Under the pieces are notes generated by a model. The model had not been told where the DNA came from, ran no database searches, and worked only from the letters and a program-made list of their open reading frames with translations. Made by a program: the position numbers and the translations under genes. From assembly GCA_904063045.1 (NCBI GenBank), contig CAJFCJ010000011.1, positions 1,178,001 to 1,242,000 on the forward strand: a DNA stretch of 64,000 nucleotides. The letters are read 5' to 3'. Source of the stretch: Dimorphilus gyrociliatus (Eukaryota > Annelida > Polychaeta > Dinophilidae). Shown one piece after another: positions 1 to 13,022 of this stretch. The number at the start of each line of letters is the position of its first letter. Position 1 is the first letter of the stretch.

Positions 1-150
1 TATTACTTTTAGAATGATTTCTAATCATATAGTATTAACCCTAATCGAAAAAAAAGCTTTGTCTGCAAAGTAGTGTAGGGAGAGCGAGAGAAAGAGAGAT
101 AGAGAGAGTGAGTGAGAGATAATTCTAGTTCACTACTTCTGCTGTATCGT

Positions 151-178
151 CTATATATATATATATATATATATATAT
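151..178. repeat. (TA)n microsatellite
   Basis: Uninterrupted alternating T and A over about 28 bases. A similar run lies at about 3049-3077. Confidence 0.9.
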
Positions 179-815
179 TAGTATATATATATTCTAATAT
201 ATTAGCTACAACATTAACTTCATTTTGCAGTTTTATTCAATTTAATCATACACAATAGGTGTTTTGTTCTTTTCTTCATCCATCATAGAACTGTTTCAAT
301 CATTGAGATACAAAATAAATTATTGTTACACTATCAAGCATACGTGAAAGCAATATGGCGGTTAACTTATACTTCTTTTATCCTTAATACCTTTCGTTTA
401 ATCTTCCTCTTTCAATTTTAACTTTCTTGCTTCATTTCCTTTCATATTTTGTCCAGCTAGTGTCTCTACTAATATATACAGTATATACAATCTTTATATA
501 TATATATATATAAATTTCTCCTTGTCCTTTATGTTCAACTTTATTAATAAGAAAATTGATCTAGTAAAATATTCTATTGGAAAAGAGATGTTTATACTAC
601 GAAAGGTTTACATAGCTAAATTAATTTTTGGTCTTAATATTTAATAGTGTCTAATTTATCTATAACCTTGATTTTAATAATAGAGTATATGTTTAAAAGA
701 AGTTATTTCGATACTCTGAACGTCATAGGCAATTTTATATAGTTAATGTAAATATCACTCATAAAATAGGGTGAAAAATTGTGTTAAGTATTCCAGAAGG
801 GAAGGGGGGAGCGGA

Positions 816-850
816 AAGAGAGAGAGAGAGAGAGAGAGAGTAAGAGAGAG
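816..850. repeat. (GA)n microsatellite
   Basis: GA dinucleotide run, followed by more interrupted purine-rich sequence to about 1024. It produces spurious Ser/Leu-rich open frames on the minus strand. Confidence 0.9.
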
Positions 851-2490
851 GGAAAAGAGATAAAGAAAGATAGAAACAGAATGAGCTGGTGAGGGAAAGT
901 GGGAGAAGGAGAAGAAGTTTTATATGTGTATTTCTACGATTGCTAGTATGTATATACGGATAAACGTGAGTGTAATCTCTCAAAAAGAAAGAGTAAAAGA
1001 GAGAGAGTGAGAGAGAGAGAGAGAACAACTAGATAGAAGAAGAGATAAATAAAAAATGGGCAAAATCATCGTTATACAAGCATTTTACACTGAAACTATT
1101 AATATATAAATAATTTATGTAATTAGTAAAATCTACTTTAATTAGAGGAGAAGGTAAATATGTCGTTGACCTTTTTAACATGAATGTTTAAAAATATATT
1201 TTAGTAAATTCGTAGGTTAACTTTGCTAAAGCTGCAATGTAAAAAAACTCTGTCCTATTTATAGCCAAAATATAAAGAATTTCAAACGCCAAGCGATTTG
1301 TAGATTCTCAATATGAACCAACGAAAAAAATTCTAAGCCTACTTTTCCTTTAAAATCCAGGATAGCGTAAAAGTCAAAGATGAGTTGTAAACTTCGGCAT
1401 TTTAGTTGCATTAATTTCAATAAATGCTTAACATATATATATATATACAGTATTAAATAGCTAAAAGGTAAATATCTGTATATTATTTTGTATATTCTTT
1501 TATTTATATTGATATTTATGTTATTTATTAGCGCTTGCCTTTTAGTTTTACCAAGAAATCTTTAGATCTAAATTCGCCGAAAATTTAACATTATGGAATT
1601 GTTTATTATACCCATTGTTCAATTGTCCTATGTTTCGATTGGGGTTTTTATCGCTAAGCTCTTTATGAGCCACAGTTCTCGAAAGACTAAAAATCCGACT
1701 GACTGCTTCATCTGGTCTCTGTTAACCTTTATACGTTCGTTTATACGCTGTATTTTTTTTTTTATATACTGAGCATTTTGTTTTATAACTTGGTTTTTAT
1801 AATCAAAAAGAATAAAGTATTCATAAAACGTAGACGAAATATAGGATAGTAATTTCATCATTTGGTTTATTCTATTTCATTCCTCCTACTCTTTTTTTTC
1901 TCGATTATTTTCTCCTCCTATTTCTCTTCCATCTTTCCTTCTTTCTCTTCTTCTCTTCACTCCCTTACCTATCCTTCTATCCCTACCCATAATCTTTTCT
2001 TTCTCTCTTTCCATGGCTCTTCGTTCTTCTTCCCCCCTCCTCCTCCTCCCCTCTCCCTTTATTCCATTATTCCTTTTTTGTGAGCTATTTCAGTCTATTA
2101 GGGGCTTTAACTTCTCGTCCCCTAGCCAATCAATATTATGTAGCACAACTAAAGAAGATTGAAAATAATAAATGTATTGTTTTAATATAATATTTTAAAT
2201 GACGAAGAGAAGAAAATTGATAATTCGTCTATTTTCCGCAAAAAATATCATGGGTAATCTCAGCTAAATCAGCTTTTTCGCCATTTAACATTTTGATAAG
2301 CTTAAAAAATATACAAACTGCTTATCTTCATTCTATGTAGTTTTAATTTCTTCTTTCTTATCGTTGAAATAAAAAGAAAGTTCATTCTATGCATAATTTA
2401 TCATTCTTACGATGTTTTGTTTTGTATATATAGACATATTATCGATTATATTATTATTAGATTTTTTCTCGTTATAATACCATTAAACAC

Positions 2491-2491
2491 T

Positions 2492-2526
<35 letters not shown>

Positions 2527-2540
2527 CTCTCTCTCTCTCT
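2491..2540. repeat. (CT)n microsatellite
   Basis: CT run with a few interruptions, flanked by plain AT-rich sequence. Confidence 0.85.
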
Positions 2541-3046
2541 TATTACGCTATAAAACATAGTTATTTATAAACTACATTTGTTCAACTATCGTATATACTG
2601 TATCTACCTAGAAATAAGTTAAACAAAGGTTTTTTTCATTTTTCGCTATGGTAACAATTTGATAGATGAGTAAAAATTTATCTTGATGAAGCTTTATAAT
2701 TAGTTAAAGGCCTTTTTTTTGGCGAAAAAAACTGAATTAGACAAAGTAAAACCAAAACTGTCTGTTTCAATTACTCGACAATAAAAATGAAAAAGCCATG
2801 AAATATATGGGAAATAATTGAAATAAAGAATTACTATGGTTGTAAACAATATTGTTTTAAAGGACTAGATAAAGGTCTATAAATAAAAATCAAAATTATA
2901 TTAATATGAATTGCAATAGTAAAAAAAGTATTGTATGTATTGCTACCTATATATATTTCTTAACCTCTAGCAATATACACTTATATGGCTTGTTTGATTA
3001 TAAAAAAGATTTTTAGCAGTTTTATTGATTTGTTTCGTTAGAATTA

Positions 3047-3082
<36 letters not shown>

Positions 3083-6000
3083 GCATTTCAAAATGAATTC
3101 TACCCCAGTTAATAACTAATAGCAAAGTTATTTTGCACTTGGCTGGTCCTATAAAATTAAGACAGAGGAAAAATCTATGATATGAGATAAATAGCTGTGT
3201 TTTCACCAGTTAAAAGTAAAGAAAAAGTATAGTATAGAGATTTATTTTTTATTATATCGTTTCTATTTAAATTTCAAATTGTTCTCCTCTTCTTTAACAA
3301 AAGTAGCTACTTAACACGATATTTTTTATTAGCTTTTATCTAGTTTTATAGAAGAAGAGTAGATTGAGGAAAAGATTGAAAAAAACCCGTCTCTTCTATG
3401 ATGAAAAAAGAGACAGGAAGAGTTACCCAGAGGACAAATGTAGCTGCATTTTTCATGATAGTAATTCTGATATCTATTGTTATATTCTCTTTGACTGTTT
3501 ACAGATATTTAGATCTTTGTAAGTGTGTTATTTTTTTTCCTATTATAGTAGTAAATTAATACTTTCTTTTTCTATTAAATTACGTCACTATACAATTGCT
3601 ATATTACTATTTTTTTGAATAGAACAAAAAGTGGAAATCACTATATTAGTGTTTACAATCATAATTTAAATGGAATTGCAGACAGCACCTCCGTACGGAT
3701 AAATACGGTATCAATTCATATAATTTACTTTTCTATATTAAATCTACTATAAAAAAACATACATAAAAAGAGATTATTTCGCCTCTTTGAAAGACTATAT
3801 TATATATTTAATCCTTAGAGATAAATATATGTAAGAAATATGAACTAAACGAGTAACAAAAGAGGAAAATAAAACAAACGGTATTAGCTGCGTTCCCTAA
3901 CAAGATTCACATTGTATATTTATACTAACAACTTTTCATTCGAATTTTTCATAGTTAGAATATTATAAATGGCCATTAAGAAAACACTAAACAGACTGTA
4001 ACCTTTTTGAGTAAAATAGGAGAAATAGCTATTGTAATTTGATATGGTGACTTTTAGACTTATAAGAGAATGTTTATTTTAAGAGAATTCAATTTCCAAT
4101 TAATCAAAACTACATTTGATATTGAAAGATATGCTGGGAAGGAAGCTGATTAATTTAGTATATTTCCCTTTAATGATAGCAGCTGACTCATTTGAATGAT
4201 TAGGTGATGGAGAAACATTACATTTCCAGAAAAATATTTCGACTTTTTTCCTCAACTGATAAGAGAAGACCTTGAAACATAAGGATTTCAACGAAATAGT
4301 TAAAAATGATATGAAGTTAATTAACTATTTTTTTTGTTTTTCCTTGTAATGCTGGTATAAAGCGGGAACTTTTTGTTGAAAATATAAGCCTTTTTCAAAA
4401 AAGAATCTTTAAAGAAAACATCTAAAATTACTAATCAAGGTCATTGTACCAATAGAAGGGAATATTGACCCCTTTTAGGCAAAGGTAACAGCTCTCAAGT
4501 AACAATTCGATAATAGTTGATAGATTGAATTAAACGTATATGTACAAATATATTTATATTTGACTATTAAGCCTGTACGGTTTCTCTAGTAGTACATGGG
4601 AAAACGGCTATCTTTAATCAATTAATTAATTGACTAAATGCTATTATATTACAGTTTTGTTTTTCATTTTTCCTGCTTCTGTTCGAGTAGAACTTTTTGA
4701 TATTTTTCCCTTATCATTTCATTATGTTATCCCTTTTTAAGAAGATGAATAATTAAGCGAGTACTTTTTTTGATTATAGAATGGAGAATACTTAAGAATT
4801 TTTTTTTAATTTAAACTGAACAACTCTATCAGAACTGTTACTCTGGCTAAGTAATGCGGAAAAGGTGTGAGACGTGCAGGCATCTTCCATTAGTCTATTT
4901 CTTAGTTTTCCTGCTCAATCAAAACTTTTTCGGTTGGTGAAAAACGATAATGGATAATGTTACAGATAACAATGGTCTTTAATGGGAACACTTCTTTCAT
5001 CAATATCTAAATAAATGCAATCATATTGAAATATGTTATTATTTAATTTTATAATATATGTTTTCATGCTGTATGTCTTTTGTAAACATTGCTGGTTTAG
5101 GTAATATTGAATGATCATTCTGTATCAATTCTATAAGAAGAGATAAACTCACTTTTGGACACTTGAAGCTATTTAATTAGGGTTTTTTTTGCTTTTAATT
5201 AAATCATTCAAATGAGAAAAATCTAATGGCTAAATGCTTGCAGTATATACAATTAATTTCTTGTAGAAATAGTTGTCCAATGAGGTTGTTTTTTTATTTC
5301 TGTATCTAAAAATGGAGAATAATATAAACACATTTGTATTCTAGAAATATAGTACTACCCTAAATATGAAGTTGATAAATCTAATCTGATAAAATAAGCT
5401 CTTTTTTTGCTAAAATAAAGCAGTTTGTTGCCCGGATTTGAGGAAATCCGATAGAGTTTACCCAAAAGGGTAGCGTCTAGATTAAACAGGGCTGTTTACA
5501 ATATAGAAAAAGTCCAGTATTGACACTGTCAACCTTGAATCTAATTATATAACTAAAAGAGAGTGATATAATGAATATGCATTTATAATTATCATTTATA
5601 GGATATCTGTTGCTGATTCTCATTCTTGAGGGAAAAAAGAGTCAGGTCATGATATTCTCCTCAAGGAATCACTAAAGAGTAACATTCAGCATCAATTTAG
5701 TTGATTCGGTGGCAATTGATGACAAAAATTTGTATTCTTGTACTCAAGTGTATTTTTCTTAGTTAATAGCCTTTTCTATATAAATGAATTCTCTCATTAG
5801 TTATTATATTTGTATATATATCTTTATACTTAATTCATTAAGCATTAATTTATTTCGTTCAATGTTTAAATGAACGTTAAAGGTGTTTAATTCTTATCTA
5901 AACCAATTGAAAATAACTTTGAAACTTATGAAGTAACTGAGGAAGTTTAACGAGTTAAATCAATTTTACTCACGTCATACAAGTATTAATTTCAAATAAT

Positions 6001-6220
6001 AAATCATTGTCTTTTCTAAGAATACTAATATTATTTATAATAAACAAAGTTGAAATTAATAATCTACCAGTTTGCGCAAACATTCTTTTTGTCTAATTGT
6101 CATCGACATTAAAAAGAAAGTTGCACTTTCATCTCGTAAATTGGTGTCAATTAATCAATATCATTGATTTTATAAAATCCTCTTGAGAATACTTTATATG
6201 CTGTATGATATTACTATATC

Positions 6221-6276
6221 CCATATATATGTATATGCTGTATATATACAGTATATATTGCATATATACAGTATAG
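6221..6276. repeat. Palindromic TA/ACAGT cluster
   Basis: Alternating TATA steps joined by CTG/CAG units. Bases 6238-6251 form a perfect 14-bp palindrome, CTGTATATATACAG. Related units recur across the window's intergenic DNA, for example near 480, 1445, 5245, 41255, 46560, 49210-49315 and 54985. Confidence 0.7.
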
Positions 6277-7261
6277 TGAGAGAGATAGATGAAGATCGAC
6301 AGAGAGACAAATTCGTACTGAACGAAATGGTGAGAAATGAAAAAAGAAAAGAAGAATAATCCTTCTAAGAGATCTCTACATGTTTCCTTATTTTAGTCTT
6401 TTTTAAAGGCAGTTATTAATAAACCAAAGATATTCTTTTTGTCTTTTATTTATCTATATCAAAACGGAATATTAAAAAGAAATAGAGTATCCCTTTTAAA
6501 CTATATACATGTTATACTTCAATCGTTATTGATAGATATATAATTGATTAGTTAATTCTATAAAAGTGTAAGGTTAAGAGTAGTTTCTATTAGATGTATA
6601 ATACACTTATCCATACTTTATAAATAGCATATGCATTAATTATACCAAGAATTGCATACTTGTAGAGAAAAGTGTCTAACGAACGATTGTGTCTTTTAAA
6701 ACCTTATTGTTAGACTCTTCTAAAATACAAATGATTTTAAATGGGAAAAGAGGAAGTAGAGAAATTCTATAAGGTTCTAAAAGATTTTCTTTTTACTTAT
6801 CAATCTTATTGAGCCATATCAAAGGATTTAGAGAAATTCGAGAACGGATAAATTGGCCATTTGAAATGAAGAATAGATGAATTATAATCAACAGAGAAAT
6901 TGAATAATTCATCAAAAGACAAATCATAGTACTACTCTCTATAATTCTATTACACCTTTTTAGGTAATATAGTTTCTTCTATATAATCTTTAAATATTTA
7001 ACGAAAGGAGTAAAATATAATCAGTTTACTCTGTAGAATTTATTTAACGATTTATCTAACTTATCTTTTCTCTCTCTCTAAGAATAGTATGAAACATAGA
7101 TATTCTCATAAGTTTCTTTTTCTCTACATCATTAAAACTTTCTAGCTAGTTTTAAAAGGATTTGGGAAATATCTAACTCTTTTATTGACGTATGTAAATA
7201 TAGATTATAAAAGAAAAGACGCCTGCAATATTCTCACTGTCTCCCTTTCTCTCTGTCTCTT

Positions 7262-7262
<1 letters not shown>

Positions 7263-7306
<44 letters not shown>
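7263..7306. repeat. (CT)n microsatellite
   Basis: About 44 bases of perfect CT repeat, the longest pure CT run in the window. A purine-rich GA-type stretch lies at about 8470-8600. Confidence 0.9.
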
Positions 7307-7307
<1 letters not shown>

Positions 7308-10235
7308 ACTCTCTTTTGAAAACTAGTAAAGCTTTCCCTTATTAACTACAAATGAGTTTTTTGTCTTTTTTAATACAGAACTCTCTTCAGTTAATCATTT
7401 TCCCAGAAATCGTAAATGTAGTATCAGTAATTTTCTGTATACGTTACTTTAAACGAATACACGAAGTAACAAAAAAGATCTTGTAGCACTTTACGTACAT
7501 TTTCGTAAAGTAGCAGATATAAAGATGGCTCTCCGAAAACATTACAAAGCCGATATTGTAATTTCTTTCTTTGTTTATTTATAAAGACTACAAATAATTT
7601 AAGTGAATGAAACGTTGATATAAACTTATGAAGGAATATATATTCTAAATACAATATGGCGAGGTGATATAAATAACAAGCTAATGATATAATAGCTTTG
7701 ATAAAATATGTTGTTCTAAATGTTTTTTTGAAAGAATAGTTGGTAATAAAACTTTTAATCTATCAACAGAACCTTATAATAAGCAAACTGCTTTATATCT
7801 CTAACAACATCTGTTTAGGTGATGGATTAAGACCAAGAAATATAACATCTTTATAAAGATGAAAATGAAACACATCGTTCATTTTTTTTTCTTTCGAAAT
7901 TTCATCTTTCTACAAAGTCCTTTTCTAGTATTTGAGCGTTGAATAATTCGCTATTTCTTTGGTATATTGGCTTTTTTTTTATCCTATCATAATTAATGAA
8001 TTTCTATAGAGCAGCTCTAAAAATAAGCTAAATTAATTCAGTACCTTTCATTTTTATATCTTAGATATAAAAGTAGTGAAACGCCACCTTTTGGTTATAT
8101 TAGAAAGGAAAAATTCTCTTTTCTTGACTCTCCCTCTCTGAAATGATGCTAATTATCATAGTTTCTTTTATGTATTAAAGCTCATTTTTTTCTTAGTAAT
8201 ATTAAAACAGTGAAAGATAGATAATATTACTTTGAGCTTTTACGCTATACGACTTTAGCGTAGAGGCTTAACAGAAAAGTCAATAAAAATTGATGAAAAA
8301 CGATGTTCCAAATACCAAAAAGAAAAAAAAATCTCTTAAATAAAAGTGATCTCATTCGTAAAATAGAAGTAATTTTTTTTGATGAGTCAACAATCCAAAG
8401 ATACCAGAAAATAATGCATTAAGGAAAATGATTGATCTGCGTAAGTGTCCTATGTTAAAAGTATCTGTGGGGGGCCAAGAGAGCGAGAAAGAAAGAGAGA
8501 CAGACAGACGCAGTAAAGTAAACTAGAGAGAAAAGAAATAGAGAGAGATTGAGAGAGAGAGAGAGCAATAGTGAAAGAGAGGCGAGAAAGAGAAAATAGA
8601 ATATACAGAAATTTTATATATAAAACAAGAAAGAAAACCATTGAAATACACATAGACACAAATATATATATATATACATAGCTACTCATATTTGAATTGT
8701 TCTTTTTATGAAAAGGCTATGATGAGAGTGATTTCTTTTTATCCAAGAGCGAATATTTTCTGCTTTATCATTAGAAATCGTTACTTTAGCCTATAATATT
8801 TGTAAGTATGCTGATTTCTTTTGTATTCTAAAAGTAATTTAAGCTTTTTACCAGAAAAAAAATTATACATTTTTACTTCTAATATTAGTACCAATCTCAC
8901 CGTTAGATACTGATGGACGATTTCTTAGAAAAATAATTTGCCAGACATTATTCAATGCTGAACTGAGGTGACATTTTTGACCTTGGAACTTGTTCTTAAT
9001 CAAGGAATATGTGATGTATTTAATAAACAAGGGTAGCTTTCATGCATGTGACTTTTATGCTTTTTGAGATGAAGTGTTTATGGCTGAGTGACCTCAAACT
9101 AGCATAAATTGTCAGATAGCATCAATTCAAATAAACTTCTATGCAAAACTTTAAAAGAAAACGTAAATTTCATAGAATTTACCAATAATGTTTTTTGAAT
9201 AAACTTTTCGCTATTATAGATTTTATAATAGAAAGCCCAGTATAATTCAATTTGCTTATATAATTGTTCGAAACGACGTTAGAGAAATTTTTAAGTGTTG
9301 CTCCTACTAGAAGTTCAAAGAAGTTTCCTGAAAAAGGAATAGATTATCAAATTTTAGACTCCTACAACATTAGAATATCAAATTATGAGTGAAATTTGGT
9401 TTTATGTTATAGATATTAATACTAAATTATTTAAAACTTATAAATCTTATATAAGAAATTTAATAGTTTTTCCTCTTTTGAGAAGATTTCAAAAAAGGAA
9501 AGACACGAAAACAAACAAATCTTGTCCGTTACGCAATCTGGTCATTCATTTGATAAATAAACTGAAAGATAAGCTAAATATTCTTCGGTGACTAATAAAA
9601 CTGTCAATGTATATCAGAAATAAATAGCTCAAAAACCCCTAATCTCAAGAAAGGATATTCTTTTATATAAAACCATCATTTTTTTACTAAATTCGGTAAG
9701 AAATCAGCAAGAGTATTGCCTAAATTTAATTAAACTATCGCTGCATAATAAGGACGTTAAAAATATATCCATTAGTCCACAGTAAATCTGAATAATCTCC
9801 TTTCAATTTTCTTTATGTTAATACTGAAACTTCTATTCTGTTGATGTTTTTCTTTGGTCAACCTACTAAGGAGTGAGAGAAAACTTAATAGACCTCTATG
9901 TAAACAAAATTTCAATTCCATTGAAATCTAAACTTTCTAATCTTCCCTTTTGTATTAAAGATATATTCATATTGAAAACAACAATACTTAAACGTTTGTT
10001 GTTAATTTGGATTTGTTTTTTAAATCGTTTTACAGTAGATAATAATCTTTAATAAAATTTAATAAAATAGATATTATACTAGAATCTATCAATATCAGAG
10101 TTAAAATTTACACTAGAAAATGCTCTATCAATGCAACTCAAGTCCTACTAGCAAATACTTTCATGATAATAACTTATTATTTACTCTTCTGCATTAGTGG
10201 AAAGTATTACAATGATGCTTTGTAAGCTAAAAATT

Positions 10236-10241
10236 TTTATT
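10236..10241 (-). terminator. Polyadenylation signal of metalloprotease copy 1
   Basis: AATAAA on the minus strand, about 40 bases after the stop codon of the metalloprotease gene, where a poly(A) signal is expected. Confidence 0.6.
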
Positions 10242-10279
10242 AAACTTTAACTGAAATGCTCTTAACAAAAGTATCATTT

Positions 10280-12585
10280 CTAGATTCCTCGACAAGATAA
10301 ACAACAAACATTTCGTACTGCATTACAGAAATTAGCCCCATAATATTTTGCGCCTCCAGCACAATTCACCAAAGCAAATACTTGACCATTTTTGTTTCTT
10401 AAATAGAAATATCGATTTGTATCTGTACATGAAGATGATCCTCCGCTTGTAGTTGTTGTTGCAGCAGTTGTTGTAGCTCTTGTTGTTGTTGTTGGAGCTG
10501 CAGTAGTGGTAGTAGTTGTGGTAGTTCTAGTTGTTGTTGTTGGAGCTACAGTTGTAGTAGTAGTTGTTGTCGTTGCTGTAGTGGTTGCAGCTGTTGTTGA
10601 TGCTGGCCCTTCGTCGCCATTGCAATTTCTCCCTTCAAATCCTACAACACATTCGCAAGCATATTCTGAATTTCCGTACTGGCGACAGACACCTCCGTTC
10701 TTGCATGGATTTGGCTCACATGGAGAAGAAGATTCGGCGATGTTATTGTTTGAAGCTTTCAAACCTTTCATACTACAAGATCGGCAACAAGTTGAAAAGA
10801 AATTTCCAAAACAAACATGAGGCATTTCTCCAGCAAGTTCTCCGCATGATGTAAAAGTTCTAACATAACTTCCATAGTTGACTGGAACATTCACCGGGCT
10901 ATCGTTACAGTTCGATCCAACTGATCTATCCAGAACAGAACCGGATGTACATTCAGTATTGTGAGACTCTCTTTTGTAATGAGCCAATTGACTTTCCGCA
11001 ACGCATCGAGCTTTTAAGCAAACTTTTCCACTACCACATGAACTTCCGTCTTCTGCGCCGGGCTCTTCGTATTTACAAAAGTTTCCCACACGACAAACTA
11101 AACGGTGACAAACGTCGTCCTTTTCAGAAGCCGAACATCCGCGATCATTGGCAACGGCGTCATTTCCAAATCTCAATTTGCATTGCTCAGTCAAAGAGTA
11201 CTTTTCGCCAGCATAAGCTGAATCTTTCAGAATGTCATCGCTGTTAAATGCGCCGTGTCCGCAAACCTTGTTCATCAGACACACTCTCGGGAAGCCATTT
11301 TGCGAATTTCCGGTGATTGTGTTATAGATTGAGTTGATGGAACATTGACTAAGAACAAAGGCATTCTTTAGTTGACTGACTGTGTAATAAGTAAGTGTTG
11401 GAGTCATGACATTCTGAACACTGGCTGCGCAGGCTGTGTTTGGGCCAGAGCCATCGTGGGGAGAGCCAAGATTATGTCCCAATTCATGAGCGGCAGTCTT
11501 CCACGAGTCTAAACCAAGATCTTCGTTGATGGAGATACCTCTTCTTGAGCATACACCTCCAACTGGAGCGAATCCAATTGTGCTGTATCCGGCACCGTAG
11601 ATATCCTTCTTTGTCCATACAAAAGTATGATCCCAAGACATCCAATCTTCGCCACCAGTGTTTTCGGTATTGTCCATCCATTTAGAGATTTCGGAAAGTG
11701 ACGTTGTTGCATTAATAACTTGTCTTCCTTCGTGATCAGGCATATTCAGTGGAGCTGGTCCATCAGTAAAGGGACATTCGCCTCTGTTTCTGAAGATGAT
11801 GAACTTTTTCACAAACAACGACATCATGAATCTTGGATCGTTGATTCTTCTGTAGACCATGTCAATTCCGTTCATGATTTGACTGTAGTAGTATCTAATG
11901 TTTTTAACAGTATCATCTTGTCCATTTGTTACGGAAGACTGGAGGAAATAGTTCCAGACTGTATAGTCAACGAAAACGGCAGATTCTATATGATAATGAG
12001 GTTTGGAGATTGATCTTTTAACTCTACTTTCCAAATCATCAATGGTGACCATTTCGGTTTGGGCGTCGAACGCTTGAGCTTGTGGACCGGGAACACCAAC
12101 AACGTGCTCATCCTCTCCGCCATTTTGTTTTGGAGCAATAGAGACTTCCAAACCTTCATTTTCAAATTTTCCTTCGATAAATCTTCTAACTCTTCCGTTT
12201 TCTACTTTTTCAGTTACCATAACAGCAGCACCAGTGTTTAAATCTTGATAGGCTTGAACACCTTCCAAATATCCCTGAGCATCTTCGCCGCCGGCAAAGG
12301 AGATTTTCATGTTGGGATTAATGTTGGTATTTCTCTTTAGTCTAAGTTGGAGTGTATTCTTTTCAAGAGGAACATTTACATGAATCTCATGTTCTTCGCC
12401 AACAGATCGACGAACCCTTCTGAAATTTTCCAATTTAACAGTTCTTTCCTCTGAAATACAAAAGTAAACTCAATTTCAATATGAGTGTTCAAGTTTTAAG
12501 TGCGAAACTTAATGATAGAGTGATACAAACGAATTGGAACTGCAGCAATAAAGCCAATCAGGCATAAAGCAACAAAATATTTCAT
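10280..12585 (-). CDS. Secreted ADAMTS-like zinc metalloprotease, copy 1
   Basis: Two exons (12531-12585 and 10280-12450, minus strand), 741 aa. Exon 1 encodes a signal peptide (MKYFVALCLIGFIAAV). A prodomain ends at a furin-type RVKR (about 161-164). The M12B/reprolysin catalytic domain carries HELGHNLGSPHDG (about 340-352), the HExxHxxGxxHD zinc signature with its catalytic Glu, followed by an NVMTP Met-turn. An ADAMTS-type Cys-rich module follows (about 435-500). Next come a Cys module ending CCRSC (about 533-577), an EGF domain (about 594-628), a Thr-rich mucin-like linker (about 635-687) and a second Cys module ending CCLSC (about 693-739). I see no thrombospondin repeat, so the full ADAMTS plan is absent. 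The likely role is extracellular or secretory proteolysis; the substrate is unknown. A TATA box lies just upstream. It is nearly identical to the inverted gene at 52243-54548. Its codons are more GC-rich than neighbouring genes, which may reflect high expression. Confidence 0.92.
10284..12558 (-). repeat. Inverted repeat arm 1, 2275 bp, metalloprotease body
   Basis: Matches 52270-54544 in reverse complement. I found only three differences, at 10607, 10688 and 10949, all synonymous; others may exist because I did not align every base. The arm starts inside the signal-peptide codons and stops within the last sense codon. The single intron is identical in both arms. Confidence 0.9.
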
Positions 12586-12633
12586 GTTTCAGTCTAGAAG
12601 TTAGATGCTTCTGTGTTTTTTGAGTTTTCAGAC

Positions 12634-12643
12634 TTTTATATAT
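12634..12643 (-). promoter_or_regulatory. TATA box of metalloprotease copy 1
   Basis: Minus-strand CATATATAAAAG lies about 50 bases before the start codon, at a normal distance for a short 5' UTR. Copy 2 has an unrelated-looking upstream sequence but also a TATA box in the equivalent place. Confidence 0.65.
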
Positions 12644-13022
12644 GAGTTAGTTTTTAATTAAAATCTGTACTAAACAGCTGATCATACTGTAGTGTTGTAT
12701 ATTAAAAATATGAGCGAATAAATTAGGTAAAATCTATATATTTGCGTTGCTAAATTTGAATAAAACCTAATTATAATCAAGACCTTTAACTGTTTTTATA
12801 AGTCATCATATTGATATCTGTAGAAATGTTTGCGTTAGAAAGTTAGTTGTCTAAAAATGTCTTTAATTTGTTGAGCCTATAACAATAAGTGAACATGCTT
12901 GATATGTATCTGAGTAAAAAAGAAGGAATACAATTGATAGTCAAAATTGGTTTATTAAAAAATATATAAGTGAGTTTTATTAAACAATTAATTCCCTTAT
13001 CTTTGATTAGATATCTTTTCTA

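Larger units (their letters stand above)
1..10235. other. Gene-poor AT-rich region with microsatellites
   Basis: About 10 kb in which I find no convincing exon chain. The open frames present are short, low-complexity (Ser/Leu-rich translations of GA/CT runs) or lack splice-linked partners and homology I can recognise. The region holds many simple repeats and scattered short palindromes of the TATACTGTATA type. Long untranslated exons, non-coding RNAs or enhancers could be present but cannot be seen by eye. Confidence 0.6.

Noticed and set aside
759-1028. Minus-strand open frame rich in Ser and Leu
   Set aside because: It is the translation of GA microsatellites, with no splice context or domain.
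1862-2083. Plus-strand open frame rich in Ser, Phe and Pro
   Set aside because: It comes from a pyrimidine-rich low-complexity tract.
8450-8689. Minus-strand open frame with hydrophobic Ser/Leu runs
   Set aside because: A GA-type repeat read on the other strand; hydrophobicity is a by-product of composition.
9385-9591. 68-codon basic open frame
   Set aside because: No recognisable domain, partner exon or leader; open frames of this length arise by chance.
10506-10820. Val-rich open frame antisense to the protease, also in copy 2 at 54008-54322
   Set aside because: Shadow of the Thr-rich linker codons; present twice only because the gene is duplicated.
10280-12585. Identifying the protease as a transposon-encoded or bacterial gene because of its higher GC content
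   Set aside because: It has an animal domain order, a spliceosomal intron and a TATA promoter; biased codon use in a highly expressed gene explains the composition.
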